Source of the DNA: Microvirga lotononidis
Lineage (GTDB): Bacteria > Pseudomonadota > Alphaproteobacteria > Rhizobiales > Beijerinckiaceae
Direction of reading: 5' to 3'
NCBI RefSeq assembly: GCF_034627025.1
Contig: NZ_CP141048.1
Location: forward strand, 917,501-981,500
DNA length: 64,000 nt
A model generated the notes under the pieces. That model saw nothing but the letters and a program-made list of their open reading frames with translations. It was not told the DNA's origin and searched no databases. Each line of letters opens with the position of its first letter. Within the stretch, counting starts at the first letter, position 1. Shown one piece after another: positions 39,320 through 48,891 of the stretch. The position numbers and the translations under genes are program-made.

Positions 39320-40249
39320 ATGATGACTTTCCCGGCCCGCTACCCGCTCGCCGCCCTCGTTGCCGGCGCCTTGGCCCTCGGCTCCGTAACGGTCGGCGCT
39401 CAGGCGCAGGATCTGACGATCCAGCATGCCAAGGGCGAGACGACCCTCTCCCGGAAGCCTCCGAAGGTCCTCGCGTTCGACATGGCCTCGCTCGATACGC
39501 TGAATGCCCTGGGTGTCGAGGTTGCCGGCGTCCCGACGGCCCGATTCCCGGAATATCTCGCGAAGTACACTTCGGATCGATACGAGAAAATCGGCACCCT
39601 GTTCGAGCCCGATTACGAAGCGGTCAACGCGGCCGAACCCGATCTCATCATTGTGGGGGGCCGCTCCAGCGCCAAATATGCCGACTTGGCGAAGATCGCG
39701 CCGACCATCGATCTCACGGTCGACCCGAAGGACTTCATGAGCAGCGTGAAGCGCAACGTGCGGGTTCTCGGCAAGATTTTCGACAAGGAACCGGAGGCCG
39801 AGACTCAGCTGGCCAAGCTTGAGACATCCATCGCTGATCTTCGCCAGGATGCCGCCAAGGCCGGCAAGGGACTTCTGGTCCTCACGACAGGCGGCAAGAT
39901 GAGCGCCTACGGCCCCGGCTCGCGCTTCGGGATCCTTCATGGGGAATTCGGGATCGTGCCCGTGGTCGAGGGCTTGGCCACGACCAACCACGGGCAGGCG
40001 GTGTCGGCGGAGTTCATTCTCAAAACCGATCCGGACTGGCTTTTCGTGATCGACCGGGACGCGGTGGTCGGTCGGGAAGGCGGCGCGGCCAAGAACGTGC
40101 TGGACAACGAACTCGTCGCCCAGACCACGGCCTGGAAGCAGAAGCAGGTCGTCTATCTCGACCCCGTCAATTGGTACCTGGTCGGCGGCGGGCTGACCGC
40201 CCTGCAGGCCAGCGTCGATCAGATTGCCAAGGCCGTGGCGAAGAAGTAA
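39320..40249 (+). CDS. Siderophore ABC transporter periplasmic binding protein (FatB/CeuE/YclQ-like)
   Basis: 309-aa class III binding protein. The signal peptide is cleaved near VGAQAQD. The body follows the FatB/CeuE pattern: KPPKVLAFDMASLDTLNALG, then EPDYEAVNAAEPDLIIVGGR, and a C-terminal lobe with LVAQTTAWKQKQVVYLD. This family binds catecholate siderophores or their iron complexes in the periplasm. It is exported but lacks a clear lipobox. ATG 39320 follows TTGGAG. It delivers ligand to the permeases encoded downstream. Confidence 0.9.
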   Translation: MMTFPARYPLAALVAGALALGSVTVGAQAQDLTIQHAKGETTLSRKPPKVLAFDMASLDTLNALGVEVAGVPTARFPEYLAKYTSDRYEKIGTLFEPDYEAVNAAEPDLIIVGGRSSAKYADLAKIAPTIDLTVDPKDFMSSVKRNVRVLGKIFDKEPEAETQLAKLETSIADLRQDAAKAGKGLLVLTTGGKMSAYGPGSRFGILHGEFGIVPVVEGLATTNHGQAVSAEFILKTDPDWLFVIDRDAVVGREGGAAKNVLDNELVAQTTAWKQKQVVYLDPVNWYLVGGGLTALQASVDQIAKAVAKK

Positions 40250-40277
40250 CCCGCATCCGGCCGGATACGGATCGACC

Positions 40278-40306
40278 GCGGGTCGCTCACTGAGCGATCC
40301 GCTTTT
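40278..40306 (+). terminator. Attenuating terminator between siderophore-binding protein and permease
   Basis: GCGGGTCGCTC (40278-40288), a 3-nt loop and GAGCGATCCGC (40292-40302) pair over 11 bp with one G-U, followed by TTTT. It lies between the binding-protein stop and the first permease, so it probably lowers permease expression relative to the binding protein. Confidence 0.65.
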
Positions 40307-40308
40307 GC

Positions 40309-41319
40309 ATGTGGAACCTAGGGCCGGTCGAAGGCCCGCTGAAGCCCCGAGCGCCCGTGAGATCCCTCCTCCTTGTCCTGGCAGCCGTCATGGTCCTGGC
40401 TCTGATCAGCCTGCTGATCGGAGCGAGCGATCTGTCGCCGGCGAGCCTCCTTTCGCCACAGGATGGAAGCCAGGCGACTCGGATTCTCGTGGTGTCCCGG
40501 ATCCCCAGGACCGTCGCCCTCGTCCTGGCCGGCATGGCCATGGCGGTGGCCGGACTGATCATGCAGATGCTGACCCAGAACCGGTTCGTCGAGCCGTCGA
40601 CGGCGGGAACCGTCGAGTCGGCTGGCCTCGGCCTTCTGACCGTAACGCTCTTCGCCCCCGACTTGCCCGTTTTCGGCAAGATGCTGGTGGCGGCCGGCTT
40701 TGCCCTGGCTGGAACCGCCCTGTTCCTGCGCATTCTTCGCCTCGTCCCCCTGCGCTCCGTCCTGACGGTGCCGCTGGTCGGCATCATGCTGGGCGGCATC
40801 ATCAGCGCGATCACCACGTTCTTCGCCTATCGTTTCGACCTGATGCAGTCCCTGAACGCCTGGACGACCGGGGACTTTTCCGGCGTCCTTCGCGGCCGCT
40901 ACGAGCTGCTGTGGGTGACCTTCGGCCTGACTCTTCTCGCCTATCTGGCCGCCGACAGGCTCACGCTGGCCGGGACGGGGCGTGACTTCTCGACCAATCT
41001 GGGCCTGCGCTACCGAAGCGTGGTGTCCTTCGGGCTGGTCATCGTCTCCATGGTGACGGCGACCGTCGTCGTCACGGTCGGCATGATGCCGTTCCTCGGC
41101 CTGATCGTGCCGAACGTGGTGAGCATGATGATCGGAGACAACATGCGCCGCGCCCTGCCCCGGGTTGCCGTGATGGGCGCGGGCCTCGTGCTGGTCTGCG
41201 ACGTGATCGGACGGGTGGTGTATTACCCATACGAGGTTCCCATCGGAACCATCATGGGGGTCGTCGGCAGCGCACTCTTTCTGGTTCTTCTGCTGAAGGG
41301 GCGCGGGCGCTTTGCGTAA
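40309..41319 (+). CDS. FecCD-family siderophore ABC transporter permease (CeuB/YclN-like)
   Basis: 336-aa inner-membrane permease of the BtuC/FecCD family with about nine or ten spans. It shows SRIPRTVALVLAGMAMAVAG, GDFSGVLRGRYE and GMMPFLGLIVPNVVSMMIG, the family core. It pairs with the next permease to form the iron-siderophore channel. ATG 40309 is close to the attenuator; GTG 40357 is an alternative start. Its stop overlaps the next gene by 8 nt. Confidence 0.9.
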   Translation: MWNLGPVEGPLKPRAPVRSLLLVLAAVMVLALISLLIGASDLSPASLLSPQDGSQATRILVVSRIPRTVALVLAGMAMAVAGLIMQMLTQNRFVEPSTAGTVESAGLGLLTVTLFAPDLPVFGKMLVAAGFALAGTALFLRILRLVPLRSVLTVPLVGIMLGGIISAITTFFAYRFDLMQSLNAWTTGDFSGVLRGRYELLWVTFGLTLLAYLAADRLTLAGTGRDFSTNLGLRYRSVVSFGLVIVSMVTATVVVTVGMMPFLGLIVPNVVSMMIGDNMRRALPRVAVMGAGLVLVCDVIGRVVYYPYEVPIGTIMGVVGSALFLVLLLKGRGRFA

Positions 41320-42274
41320 CACAGACCTGCATCCAATCCGCGTGCTCGTGATTCTCGCCGCCGTCGCGGCGGCGGTGATCGTGCTGTTCATGACGGTCAA
41401 CGCCAAGGGACGGTGGGATTTCATCCTGGCCTTTCGCGGCGCGAAGGTTCTGTCCATGATCCTGGTCGCCTATGCCATCGCGGTGTCGACCGTGCTGTTC
41501 CAGACGGTGAGCCACAACCGGATCCTGACGCCCTCGATCATGGGCTTCGACGCCCTCTACGGCCTCCTTCAGACCGGCCTGATCTTCGCGCTTGGATCGG
41601 CAGGATTGGGCGCCTTGGATCCGCGCCTGCTGTTCGGGATCGAGGTCGTCACGATGGTGGCGTTCTCCAGCCTCCTGTATCGCTGGCTCTTCTCCGGCAA
41701 CAGCCGCAGCCTTCACCTGCTGCTTCTCGTCGGCATCGTCTTCGGCGTGCTGTTCCGAAGCCTCGCCGGCTTCATGCAGAGGATCATCGATCCCAACGAG
41801 TTCGTCGTCCTGCAGGACCGCCTGTTCGCGAACTTCAACAGCGTCAACGACGACCTGCTGGCCGTCTCGACCGCGGCGGTCGTGGCCGTCTCCATCGTAG
41901 GCTGGCGGATGATGCATGCTTACGACGTGCTGGCCCTGGGGCGGGAAGCAGCCATCAATCTCGGTGTCGATCACACAAGGGCCGTGACGATCGTGCTCAT
42001 GCTGGTGGCCATCCTGATCTCGGTCTCCACCGCCCTCGTCGGTCCCGTGACCTTCTTCGGCTTGCTGGTCGCCAATCTCGCCTACCAGATCGCCGGATCC
42101 CACAAGCACCGCTTCATTCTGCCGGTCGCAAGTCTGTTGGCGGTCATCTGCATCGTCGGCGGACAGCTTGTCCTCGAGCGGATCTTCGCCTTCGACACGG
42201 CGCTCAGCATCGTCATCGAATTCGTGGGCGGGATCGTCTTCCTCGCCCTCCTGATCAGAGGAACGGCCCGTTGA
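41312..42274 (+). CDS. FecCD-family siderophore ABC transporter permease (CeuC/YclO-like)
   Basis: 320-aa inner-membrane permease, second half of the heterodimeric channel. Family motifs include FQTVSHNRILTPSIMGFDALY and VGPVTFFGLLVANLAYQ. The TTG start at 41312 overlaps the preceding gene, and its stop overlaps the TTG start of the ATPase gene (TTGA), so the cassette is translationally coupled. Confidence 0.9.
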   Translation: MRNTDLHPIRVLVILAAVAAAVIVLFMTVNAKGRWDFILAFRGAKVLSMILVAYAIAVSTVLFQTVSHNRILTPSIMGFDALYGLLQTGLIFALGSAGLGALDPRLLFGIEVVTMVAFSSLLYRWLFSGNSRSLHLLLLVGIVFGVLFRSLAGFMQRIIDPNEFVVLQDRLFANFNSVNDDLLAVSTAAVVAVSIVGWRMMHAYDVLALGREAAINLGVDHTRAVTIVLMLVAILISVSTALVGPVTFFGLLVANLAYQIAGSHKHRFILPVASLLAVICIVGGQLVLERIFAFDTALSIVIEFVGGIVFLALLIRGTAR

Positions 42275-43029
42275 TCGAAATCTCTCATGCAAGCAAAGCC
42301 TATGGTGACACCATCGTCGTGCGCGACGTGTCGCTCACTCTGCCCCGGCGAGGCGTCACCTCGATCATCGGCCCGAACGGCGCCGGCAAGTCCACGCTTC
42401 TGTCGATGGTCGGCCGCCTGCTGCCCATGAGTGCCGGGACGGTGACGATTGATGGGCTCGACATCACGCGGACGCCGTCGGACATTCTCGCCAGGCGCTT
42501 GTCCATTCTCCGCCAGGACAACCGGATCAATGCGCGCCTGACCGTTCGCGACCTGGTCGAATTCGGCCGCTATCCCTATTCCAAGGGCCGCCTCACGCCG
42601 GACGACCGGTCCCAGGCGGACAAGGCCATCGGGTTCCTGGGCTTGGAACCGCTGGCGGAGCGCTTCCTCGACGAATTGTCCGGCGGGCAGCGGCAGCGGG
42701 CCTATGTCGCCATGGTGCTGTGCCAGGATACGGACTATGTGCTTTTCGACGAGCCCTTGAACAATCTCGACATGAAGCACGCGGTGGGCATGATGAAGCT
42801 GCTGCGCCGGGCGGCCGACGACCTGGGCAAGACCATCGTCGTCGTCCTCCACGATATCAACTTCGCATCCTGCTACTCCGACTACATCGTCGCCATGCGC
42901 GACGGAGCCATCGTCCGCCACGGCACGCCCGACGAAACGATGACGGCCAGCGTGATCCGGGACGTCTACGACATGGATGTCACGATTCAGGACATGGAGG
43001 GACGGAAGATCGCGCTCTACTACGTCTGA
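42271..43029 (+). CDS. Siderophore ABC transporter ATP-binding protein (CeuD/YclP-like)
   Basis: 252-aa ABC ATPase. It has Walker A GPNGAGKST, Q-loop LRQDN, signature ELSGGQRQRAYVAM, Walker B YVLFDEPLNNLD and H-loop VLHDINFAS. It energises the two FecCD permeases. TTG 42271 overlaps the preceding stop by 3 nt; other starts would break the coupling. It completes a full uptake cassette: receptor, binding protein, two permeases and ATPase. No siderophore biosynthesis genes are present, so scavenging of foreign siderophores is likely. Confidence 0.92.
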   Translation: MIEISHASKAYGDTIVVRDVSLTLPRRGVTSIIGPNGAGKSTLLSMVGRLLPMSAGTVTIDGLDITRTPSDILARRLSILRQDNRINARLTVRDLVEFGRYPYSKGRLTPDDRSQADKAIGFLGLEPLAERFLDELSGGQRQRAYVAMVLCQDTDYVLFDEPLNNLDMKHAVGMMKLLRRAADDLGKTIVVVLHDINFASCYSDYIVAMRDGAIVRHGTPDETMTASVIRDVYDMDVTIQDMEGRKIALYYV

Positions 43030-43149
43030 CGCGTTATCAGAATCGACCAGCCCCCTCTCGCGGGAGGTTCATCAGTCCGGCCGGACGGCGACGGCAGGAA
43101 GCCTCGGCGTGCCTGGAGCCGGTCCGGCGCCTTGGCGTCTGAAGGGAAT

Positions 43150-43224
43150 TGGAGCGGGCGATGGGAATCGAACCCACGACATTCAGCTTGGGAAGCTGAC
43201 GTTCTACCTCTGAACTACGCCCGC
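43150..43224 (-). tRNA. tRNA-Gly (anticodon CCC)
   Basis: The minus strand gives acceptor GCGGGCG/CGCCCGC, D-arm AGTTCAGAGGTAGAAC, anticodon stem TCAGC/GCTGA with loop TTCCCAA (anticodon CCC), T-arm GTGGGTTCGATTCCCAT, and an encoded CCA end. The length is 75 nt. Confidence 0.95.
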
Positions 43225-43555
43225 AAACACTTTCAAATTCAGCAACTTAGCGAATTCAGCAGTTCCTGCCGATGGCGCTATGTGCCGTTTGTGTGCCTTC
43301 CATTTCTAGCAAGGCGGCGGCGTTGGCGTCAAACGCCTTCTTATGGTTCGAGCCCGGGAAGCGGTACCTGGATGAAACGGATAAGCCCTCCTGGATGATC
43401 GCCCGATCGTTCATGCCAGTTGAGGACGAACACCGGACCACTCCTCCCGATCGACCCGACAACGAAATCTCTACTCCACGAGAGTGAATGGAAATTCGAG
43501 AAGGAACCTACCTCGTCCATTGGGTTTGATTTCTCCAAAGAAAGGAGCAAACCCT
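43225..43555. other. Intergenic region between tRNA-Gly and small exported protein
   Basis: About 330 bp with no supported gene. I looked for an integrase remnant beside the tRNA and saw none. Near the downstream gene, GGAAC (43503-43507) is followed 15 nt later by GGTT (43523-43526), a poor-spacing match to an EcfG promoter. Confidence 0.4.
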
Positions 43556-43828
43556 ATGAAAGCAAGTATTCTGTTCGTCGCGCTCGGCCTCGCCGTTCTT
43601 TCCGTCCCTGCTGCCGTTCAGGCACAAGGAATCGTACGCGGTGCCCAGCAGGGAGCCGCCGTCGGCAATCGGGCCGCCGGTCCTGTCGGCGGGGCTGTCG
43701 GTGGCGCGGTCGGCGGCGTGACCGGAGGTGTCGTCGGTGGAGTCAAGGGTGTGCTCGGCATCCCGCAGAGCACCGGCAGTGTGAAGCGGCATCAGACCAC
43801 CCACAAGAAGCGGACAGTTCACCACTAG
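43556..43828 (+). CDS. Small exported glycine-rich protein
   Basis: 90-aa protein. The signal peptide (KASILFVALGLAVLSVPAAVQA) is cleaved after about residue 23. A Gly/Val-rich repeat region (VGGAVGGAVGGVTGGVVGG) follows, then a basic His/Lys tail. Such proteins occur in the envelope of many Hyphomicrobiales, with no known activity. ATG 43556 follows AAAGGAG. A weak EcfG-like promoter 30 nt upstream of the start hints at stress induction. Confidence 0.7.
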   Translation: MKASILFVALGLAVLSVPAAVQAQGIVRGAQQGAAVGNRAAGPVGGAVGGAVGGVTGGVVGGVKGVLGIPQSTGSVKRHQTTHKKRTVHH

Positions 43829-43917
43829 AGCATCGTGCGGGCCCTTCAGGCCGCATCGGCGGCTCGATGGGCCCGCCTGCGATCAGTGGACCCGGTTCCG
43901 GGCGTGGAGCATCGTGC
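43829..43917. repeat. Degenerate dispersed repeat copy
   Basis: AGCATCGTGCGG at 43829-43840 and again near 43904-43917, with AGTGGACCCGGTT between, share blocks with the repeats at 22034 and 34973. It lies between the convergent small exported protein and dcd genes. Confidence 0.4.
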
Positions 43918-43948
43918 CAGCCGTACGATGACCAGAGTGCCGTTGTGG

Positions 43949-45040
43949 TCAGCGGAAGTGCTTGGAGAGCTTCAGGCCCTGAGCCTGGTAGTTCGAGCCG
44001 GCGCCTGCGCCGTAGAGCACGTTCGGACGCTCTGCCATGCGCTCATAGACGAGCCGCCCGACGATCTGGCCGTCTTCGAGGATGAAGGGAACGTCGCGGG
44101 AACGCACCTCGAGAACCGCGCGGGCCCCCTCTCCGCCTGCATCGGCATGGCCGAAGCCCGGATCGAAGAAGCCCGCGTAATGGACCCGGAACTCACCCAC
44201 GAGGGGGTCGAAGGGCACCATCTCGGCCGCATAATCCGGCGGCACGTGCACGGCCTCCTTGGAGGCCAGGATATAGAACTGGCCTGGATCCAGGATCAGG
44301 GTCCGGCTGGAATCCGCATAGAGCGGCTCCCAGAAATCCGCCACGCGGCAGGAGCCGGGCTTGTCCACATCGACGAGGCCCGTATGCCGCTTGGCGCGAT
44401 AGCCGACGAGGTTGTCGGGGCCGAAGCCCGCGAGATCCACGCTCACGGCAACCCCATCCTGGATCGACGGCTCGGCGGAGGTCACGACACGCTCGCGCTC
44501 ATGGACGGCCAGCAGCTCGGCGTCGCTCAGGCGGACATCGCCCTTGCGCAGGCGCAGCTGCGACAGGCGCGTGCCGGTGCGCACCAGCACGGGAAAGGTA
44601 CGCGGCGAGATTTCGGCGTAGAGGCGCCCGTGATAGCCGGCCCCGATGGTGTCGAATTCCTGGCTGCGGTCGGTGATGACCCGGGTGAAGACGTCGATGC
44701 GGCCAGTCGAGCTCTTGGGGTTGGCAGCGGCCGACAGGTCCTCCGGCAGGGCCAGTTCCTCCTGCAGCTCGGCGATATAGACGCTGCCCGTCTCCAGGAT
44801 CGCCCCCTTGGCAAGGTCGATCTCGTGGAAGCTCAACTGGTCGAGCCGGTCCTGGACCGTATGGTTGCGGCCCGGCAGGAAGCTGGCGCGGACCCGGTAG
44901 GCCCGTCGTCCGAGCCTCAGGTCGAGACTGGCCGGCTGGACCTGGTCGGACGCGAAGGGGGTTTCCGGTTTGATGGCTCCCGCCTCGGCAAGGCGCATGA
45001 TGGCATCCGCCGATTGAATCCCGTCCTTCAACGCAACCAT
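43949..45040 (-). CDS. dcd: 2'-Deoxycytidine 5'-triphosphate deaminase, long alphaproteobacterial form
   Basis: 363-aa enzyme of the dCTP deaminase/dUTPase fold. It deaminates dCTP to dUTP, the first step towards dTMP. The sequence contains two related dUTPase-like halves (PKSSTGRIDVFTRVI and TFPVLVRTGTRLSQL in the first, EFRVHYAGFFDPGFG in the second), which explains a length nearly twice that of the E. coli enzyme; this form is usual in the Hyphomicrobiales. It is transcribed alone and diverges from apaG. Confidence 0.9.
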   Translation of the reverse strand: MVALKDGIQSADAIMRLAEAGAIKPETPFASDQVQPASLDLRLGRRAYRVRASFLPGRNHTVQDRLDQLSFHEIDLAKGAILETGSVYIAELQEELALPEDLSAAANPKSSTGRIDVFTRVITDRSQEFDTIGAGYHGRLYAEISPRTFPVLVRTGTRLSQLRLRKGDVRLSDAELLAVHERERVVTSAEPSIQDGVAVSVDLAGFGPDNLVGYRAKRHTGLVDVDKPGSCRVADFWEPLYADSSRTLILDPGQFYILASKEAVHVPPDYAAEMVPFDPLVGEFRVHYAGFFDPGFGHADAGGEGARAVLEVRSRDVPFILEDGQIVGRLVYERMAERPNVLYGAGAGSNYQAQGLKLSKHFR

Positions 45041-45248
45041 GACTGTCTTCCGAGGGGCCGAGCCCTCTTTGAATTGGTGAGCCTGACAATATCTGTAAGG
45101 CTTGTTACGGAATTCTCAATCGCTTTCATGGCCTGGGGATAGTCCCGTGGACAAGGGCCCGGCCCTTCCTCCCCCGGTCGATTGACGAGACCCCAAGGCC
45201 GCCGTACCACGGGCTCATGGAACTCTTCGACCGGCGTGAGGCAGGCTC

Positions 45249-45641
45249 ATGTACAAGGCTGTGACCCGTGGCATCTCCGTGACGGTGACGCCCCGCTACA
45301 TGCCCGAAGAATCTTCCCCCGAGCAGGGCCGCTATTTCTTTGCCTATACGGTCGAGATCATCAACACGGGCCTGGAGCGTGTCCAGCTCCGCGCCCGTCA
45401 CTGGACGATCACCGACGAGCATGGGCAGGTCCAGGAGGTGCGCGGCGCGGGCGTCGTTGGAGAGGAGCCGATCCTGGGCCCAGGGGAGAGCTTCAGTTAT
45501 ACGAGCGGCTGCCCCCTGCCGACGCCGAGCGGCACGATGCAGGGCTCCTATCTGATGGAGACTGCCGCCGGCGAAACCTTCGACGCTGAAGTTCCTGCCT
45601 TCTCGCTCGACATCCCCCGCGCCAAGCGCGTGCTGCACTGA
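45249..45641 (+). CDS. apaG: ApaG protein
   Basis: 130-aa fibronectin-III-like protein. Family motifs are FAYTVEIINTGLERVQLRARHWTITD, shown here from 30 onward, and LGPGESFSYTSGCPL, GTMQGSYLM. The family is linked to Co2+/Mg2+ resistance and occurs as a domain of some F-box and polymerase-binding proteins; its molecular role is unclear. It is the first gene before argE with a gap of 8 nt, so the two are probably co-transcribed. Confidence 0.9.
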   Translation: MYKAVTRGISVTVTPRYMPEESSPEQGRYFFAYTVEIINTGLERVQLRARHWTITDEHGQVQEVRGAGVVGEEPILGPGESFSYTSGCPLPTPSGTMQGSYLMETAAGETFDAEVPAFSLDIPRAKRVLH

Positions 45642-45649
45642 GGTTTTTG

Positions 45650-46822
45650 ATGATGTCCACCGGACAGCGGCTGACGCCGCTCGAAATGCTGGCGAAGCTG
45701 GTTTCGTTCGATACCGTGAGCTCGAAGTCGAATCTGCCCCTGATCGAATTCGTCGAAGGCTATCTGCAGAGCTGGAACGTGCCTTATGTGCGCGTGCCCG
45801 ACGAGACCGGTGAGAAGGCGGCGATCTACGCCACCGTCGGCCCGCAGGACCGGGGCGGGATCGTCCTGTCCGGTCATACGGACGTGGTGCCGGTGACCGG
45901 CCAGTCCTGGACCTCCGATCCCTTCACGCTGCGCGTGGAGAACGGGCGCGCGTACGGGCGCGGCGCCGTAGACATGAAGGCTTTCGACGCGCTGGCGCTC
46001 GCGATGGTGCCGGAGTTTCTGGCCGCCCATCTCACGACGCCGATCCACATCATGCTCTCCTACGACGAGGAGACGACCTGCCTGGGCGTCGTCGACACCA
46101 TCCGCCGCCTCGGACATGATCTGCCCTTGCCTAAGGCCGCCATCGTCGGCGAGCCGACGATGCTGGAGGTGGTTGACGCGCACAAGAGCGTCGTGACCTT
46201 CTCAACCACTGTGCATGGATTCGAAGCGCATTCGTCGAAGCCCTATCTCGGGGCCAGCGCCGTGATGACGGCCGCCGAGCTGATCGCGGAACTGAACCGC
46301 ATCGGCGACGACATGATGGAACGAGGCGACTCGAGCGGACGCTTCGATCCGCCCTACACGACGGTGCATGTGGGCACGATCGCGGGTGGCACGGCGCGCA
46401 ACATCCTCTCGAAGAGCTGCACCTTTCACTGGGAGTTCCGGGGTCTGCCAAGCCTCGACCCGCAGGAGATCCCCAATCGCCTCAATCGCTTCGTCGAGGA
46501 GGTGGCTTTGAAGCGCCTCAACCGCTTCGGCGAGTTCGGACGGATCGAGACGGTCCTTCACGCCGACGTGCCGGGCCTCGCGCCCGATCCGGGCTCGACG
46601 GCGGAAGTCCTGGCGCTTCGCCTCGCTGGCAAGAACCATACGCAGACCGTCCCGTTCGGCACGGAAGCGGGCCATTACCAAGCGGCCGGCATTCCCACCG
46701 TCGTCTGCGGTCCCGGCTCGATCAACCAGGCCCACCAGCCGGACGAGTACATCACGCTGGAACAGCTCGAGGCAGGCCTCGCCTTCATGCGGCGGCTCGC
46801 GGCGACCTGCGCGAGTTCGTGA
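45650..46822 (+). CDS. argE: Acetylornithine deacetylase
   Basis: 390-aa M20 metallopeptidase-family enzyme that converts N-acetylornithine to ornithine. Metal-binding motifs are LSGHTDVVPV, GRGAVDMK, DEETTCLG and IVGEPT, with the final His in PGSINQAHQPDEY. ATG 45650 follows GAGG; TTG 45647 and ATG 45653 are adjacent alternatives. It lies in an arginine-biosynthesis neighbourhood with argD and argF on the opposite strand. Confidence 0.9.
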   Translation: MMSTGQRLTPLEMLAKLVSFDTVSSKSNLPLIEFVEGYLQSWNVPYVRVPDETGEKAAIYATVGPQDRGGIVLSGHTDVVPVTGQSWTSDPFTLRVENGRAYGRGAVDMKAFDALALAMVPEFLAAHLTTPIHIMLSYDEETTCLGVVDTIRRLGHDLPLPKAAIVGEPTMLEVVDAHKSVVTFSTTVHGFEAHSSKPYLGASAVMTAAELIAELNRIGDDMMERGDSSGRFDPPYTTVHVGTIAGGTARNILSKSCTFHWEFRGLPSLDPQEIPNRLNRFVEEVALKRLNRFGEFGRIETVLHADVPGLAPDPGSTAEVLALRLAGKNHTQTVPFGTEAGHYQAAGIPTVVCGPGSINQAHQPDEYITLEQLEAGLAFMRRLAATCASS

Positions 46823-46889
46823 CACCGGCAAGTCTCGATCGGCGCTCGTTCCGAGAGGCTGACTTGTCGAGGTGAGGCGCGAGAACTCT

Positions 46890-46908
46890 CCTCCCCACAA
46901 GGGGGAGG
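46890..46908. terminator. Hairpin between convergent argE and hslO
   Basis: CCTCCCC (46890-46896) and GGGGAGG (46902-46908) form a 7-bp hairpin in the convergent gap, with no long T-run. It could act as a weak terminator for either gene. Confidence 0.4.
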
Positions 46909-46969
46909 GAAACGCGCGTGAACCCGCTGCGAGCCAGCCTCGACGGTGAGATCAGCGAGTGCTGAAGCG

Positions 46970-47968
46970 TTATGAGTCCGAAGCTTCCGACTTCGCGATC
47001 TCGGCTTCCACATCGGCCGGATCGAGGTCGTAGAACCGCGAGCAGAACTCGCAGGTGATGCCGATGCGGCCGTTGTCGCCGACCATGTCGCGGCGGTCCT
47101 CCGCCGAGAAGCGGCGCATCATTCCCATGATGCGCTCGTGCGAGCACGTGCATTCCTCATGCACGTGCTGGCCCTCGAAGACCCGCACGCCGCGCTCGTG
47201 GAACAGGCGATAGAGCAGCGTCTCGCTGGAGACGGTCGGATCGATCAGCTCATGATCCTCGATCGTGCCGACCAGGGACTTGGCTTCGAGCCAGGCGTCG
47301 TCCTCGGACGGCGCGGCCAGATCGTGGGAGGGATGTCCCTCCGGGATGTCGCCCGGATCGAGATCAGCCTGTCGCAGCCGCTCCGACGAGGAGGGCAGGA
47401 ACTGGATCATCAGGCCGCCGGCGCGATAAGTGTGGCGGCCGTTCTCGAACTGCTCGGCAACGGCGAGCCGCACCTGCGTCGGGATCTGCTCCGACTGGCG
47501 GAAATACTGGTGAGCCGCCTCCTCGAAGCCCTGGCCTTCGAGGGCGACAACGCCCTGGTAGCGACTGCGCTCGGATCCCTGATCGATGGTCATGGCCAGA
47601 TAGCCCGAGCCCAGGAGCTCGCCCGTGCCGGGCGTGGCGGGCCCGAGCGCCTCGAGCTTGTCCTTGTCGAATCGGGCGGTCGCGCGCAGACGGTCAGGCG
47701 CGTTGAAATCGACCACCACCATGTCGATGATGCCGTCGGTCTTGGTCTGCAGCTGGAAGCGCCCCTCGAGCTTGAGGGACGCGCCGAGCATGACCGTCAG
47801 GGCCGCGGCCTCGCCGATGACGCGGGCCACCCGGTCGGGATAGCCGTGACGGGCCAGGATCGTGTCGATGGAGGCTCCGAGACGCACCACGCGCCCGCGC
47901 ACGTCGAGAGGCTCGACCGCGAACGGCAGGACGACGTCGTCGTTTCCTTCAAGCGAAGCTGAACTCAT
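46970..47968 (-). CDS. hslO: Redox-regulated chaperone Hsp33
   Basis: 332-aa holdase chaperone activated by oxidation. The C-terminal zinc switch is present as CTCSHERI and CEFCSRFY (CxC and CxxC). Body motifs are [20 protein letters not shown] and [10 protein letters not shown]. Its ATG overlaps the argF stop by 4 nt (ATGA), so it is the third gene of an argD-argF-hslO operon, the common arrangement in Hyphomicrobiales. Confidence 0.93.
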   Translation of the reverse strand: MSSASLEGNDDVVLPFAVEPLDVRGRVVRLGASIDTILARHGYPDRVARVIGEAAALTVMLGASLKLEGRFQLQTKTDGIIDMVVVDFNAPDRLRATARFDKDKLEALGPATPGTGELLGSGYLAMTIDQGSERSRYQGVVALEGQGFEEAAHQYFRQSEQIPTQVRLAVAEQFENGRHTYRAGGLMIQFLPSSSERLRQADLDPGDIPEGHPSHDLAAPSEDDAWLEAKSLVGTIEDHELIDPTVSSETLLYRLFHERGVRVFEGQHVHEECTCSHERIMGMMRRFSAEDRRDMVGDNGRIGITCEFCSRFYDLDPADVEAEIAKSEASDS

Positions 47969-48891
47969 GCGTTTGCTGCTCCCAGGCACCAGGCCAGGAT
48001 GCCCTTCTGTGCGTGAAGCCGGTTCTCGGCCTCGTCGAAGACGACCGATTGCGGGCCGTCCATGACCTCGTCCGTCACCTCCTCGCCGCGATGGGCGGGA
48101 AGGCAGTGCATGAAGATCGCGTCCTTGTCGGCCACGCCCATGAGCCTGCCATTGACCTGATAGGGCTTGAGCAGGTTCTGGCGGCGGAACTCGTCGTCGT
48201 CGCCCATGGACACCCAGCAATCGGTCACGACGGCATGGGCGCCATCGGCAGCCTCGAAGGCATCGGTGGTCACGCTGATCTTGGCCCCTTCCTGTTTCGC
48301 CCAGGACAAAAGCTCCGGGCGCGGAGCAAGTTCCGGCGGGGACGCGATCTTCAGGGTGAAATCGAGACGGGCCGCCGCATGGACCCATGAGGCCAGCACG
48401 TTGTTGGAATCGCCCGTCCAGGCGATCGTCCGCCCCTCGATGGAGCCGCGATGCTCCTCGAAGGTCATGATGTCGGCCATGATCTGACAGGGATGCGTCG
48501 TCTTGGTCAGGCCGTTGATGACTGGGATCGAGGCATATTGGGCCAGCTCCGTCACCATGGCATGATCGAGGGTGCGGATCATGATGGCGTCCACGTAGCG
48601 CGAGAGGACGCGCGCCGTGTCGGCAATGCTCTCGCCACGGCCGAGCTGCATCTCCTTGCCGGTGAGCATCAGAGTCTCGCCGCCAAGCTCACGCATGCCG
48701 ACATCGAAGGATACGCGGGTGCGGGTGGACGGCTTGTCGAACACCATCGCCAGGACCTTGCCCTCGAGCGGCCGCTCCTTGCTCTTCTCGCCGCGGCGGC
48801 GCTTGGCCTTGAGCTCCAGGCCGATATTCAGCAGGTGCCGGATCTCCGCGCCGGAAAAGTCGCTGAGATCGAGGAAATGGCGGGTCTTCAT
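47965..48891 (-). CDS. argF: Ornithine carbamoyltransferase
   Basis: 308-aa enzyme joining ornithine and carbamoyl phosphate to citrulline. The carbamoyl-phosphate motif is [11 protein letters not shown], the ornithine loop is near HPCQIMAD, and the catalytic C-terminal motif is [13 protein letters not shown]. Its ATG overlaps the argD stop and its stop overlaps the hslO ATG, both as ATGA. Confidence 0.95.
   Translation of the reverse strand: MKTRHFLDLSDFSGAEIRHLLNIGLELKAKRRRGEKSKERPLEGKVLAMVFDKPSTRTRVSFDVGMRELGGETLMLTGKEMQLGRGESIADTARVLSRYVDAIMIRTLDHAMVTELAQYASIPVINGLTKTTHPCQIMADIMTFEEHRGSIEGRTIAWTGDSNNVLASWVHAAARLDFTLKIASPPELAPRPELLSWAKQEGAKISVTTDAFEAADGAHAVVTDCWVSMGDDDEFRRQNLLKPYQVNGRLMGVADKDAIFMHCLPAHRGEEVTDEVMDGPQSVVFDEAENRLHAQKGILAWCLGAANA

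Noticed and set aside
43225..43490. Integrase remnant next to tRNA-Gly
   Set aside because: Short frames are present but none shows tyrosine-recombinase motifs, and there is no duplicated tRNA end.
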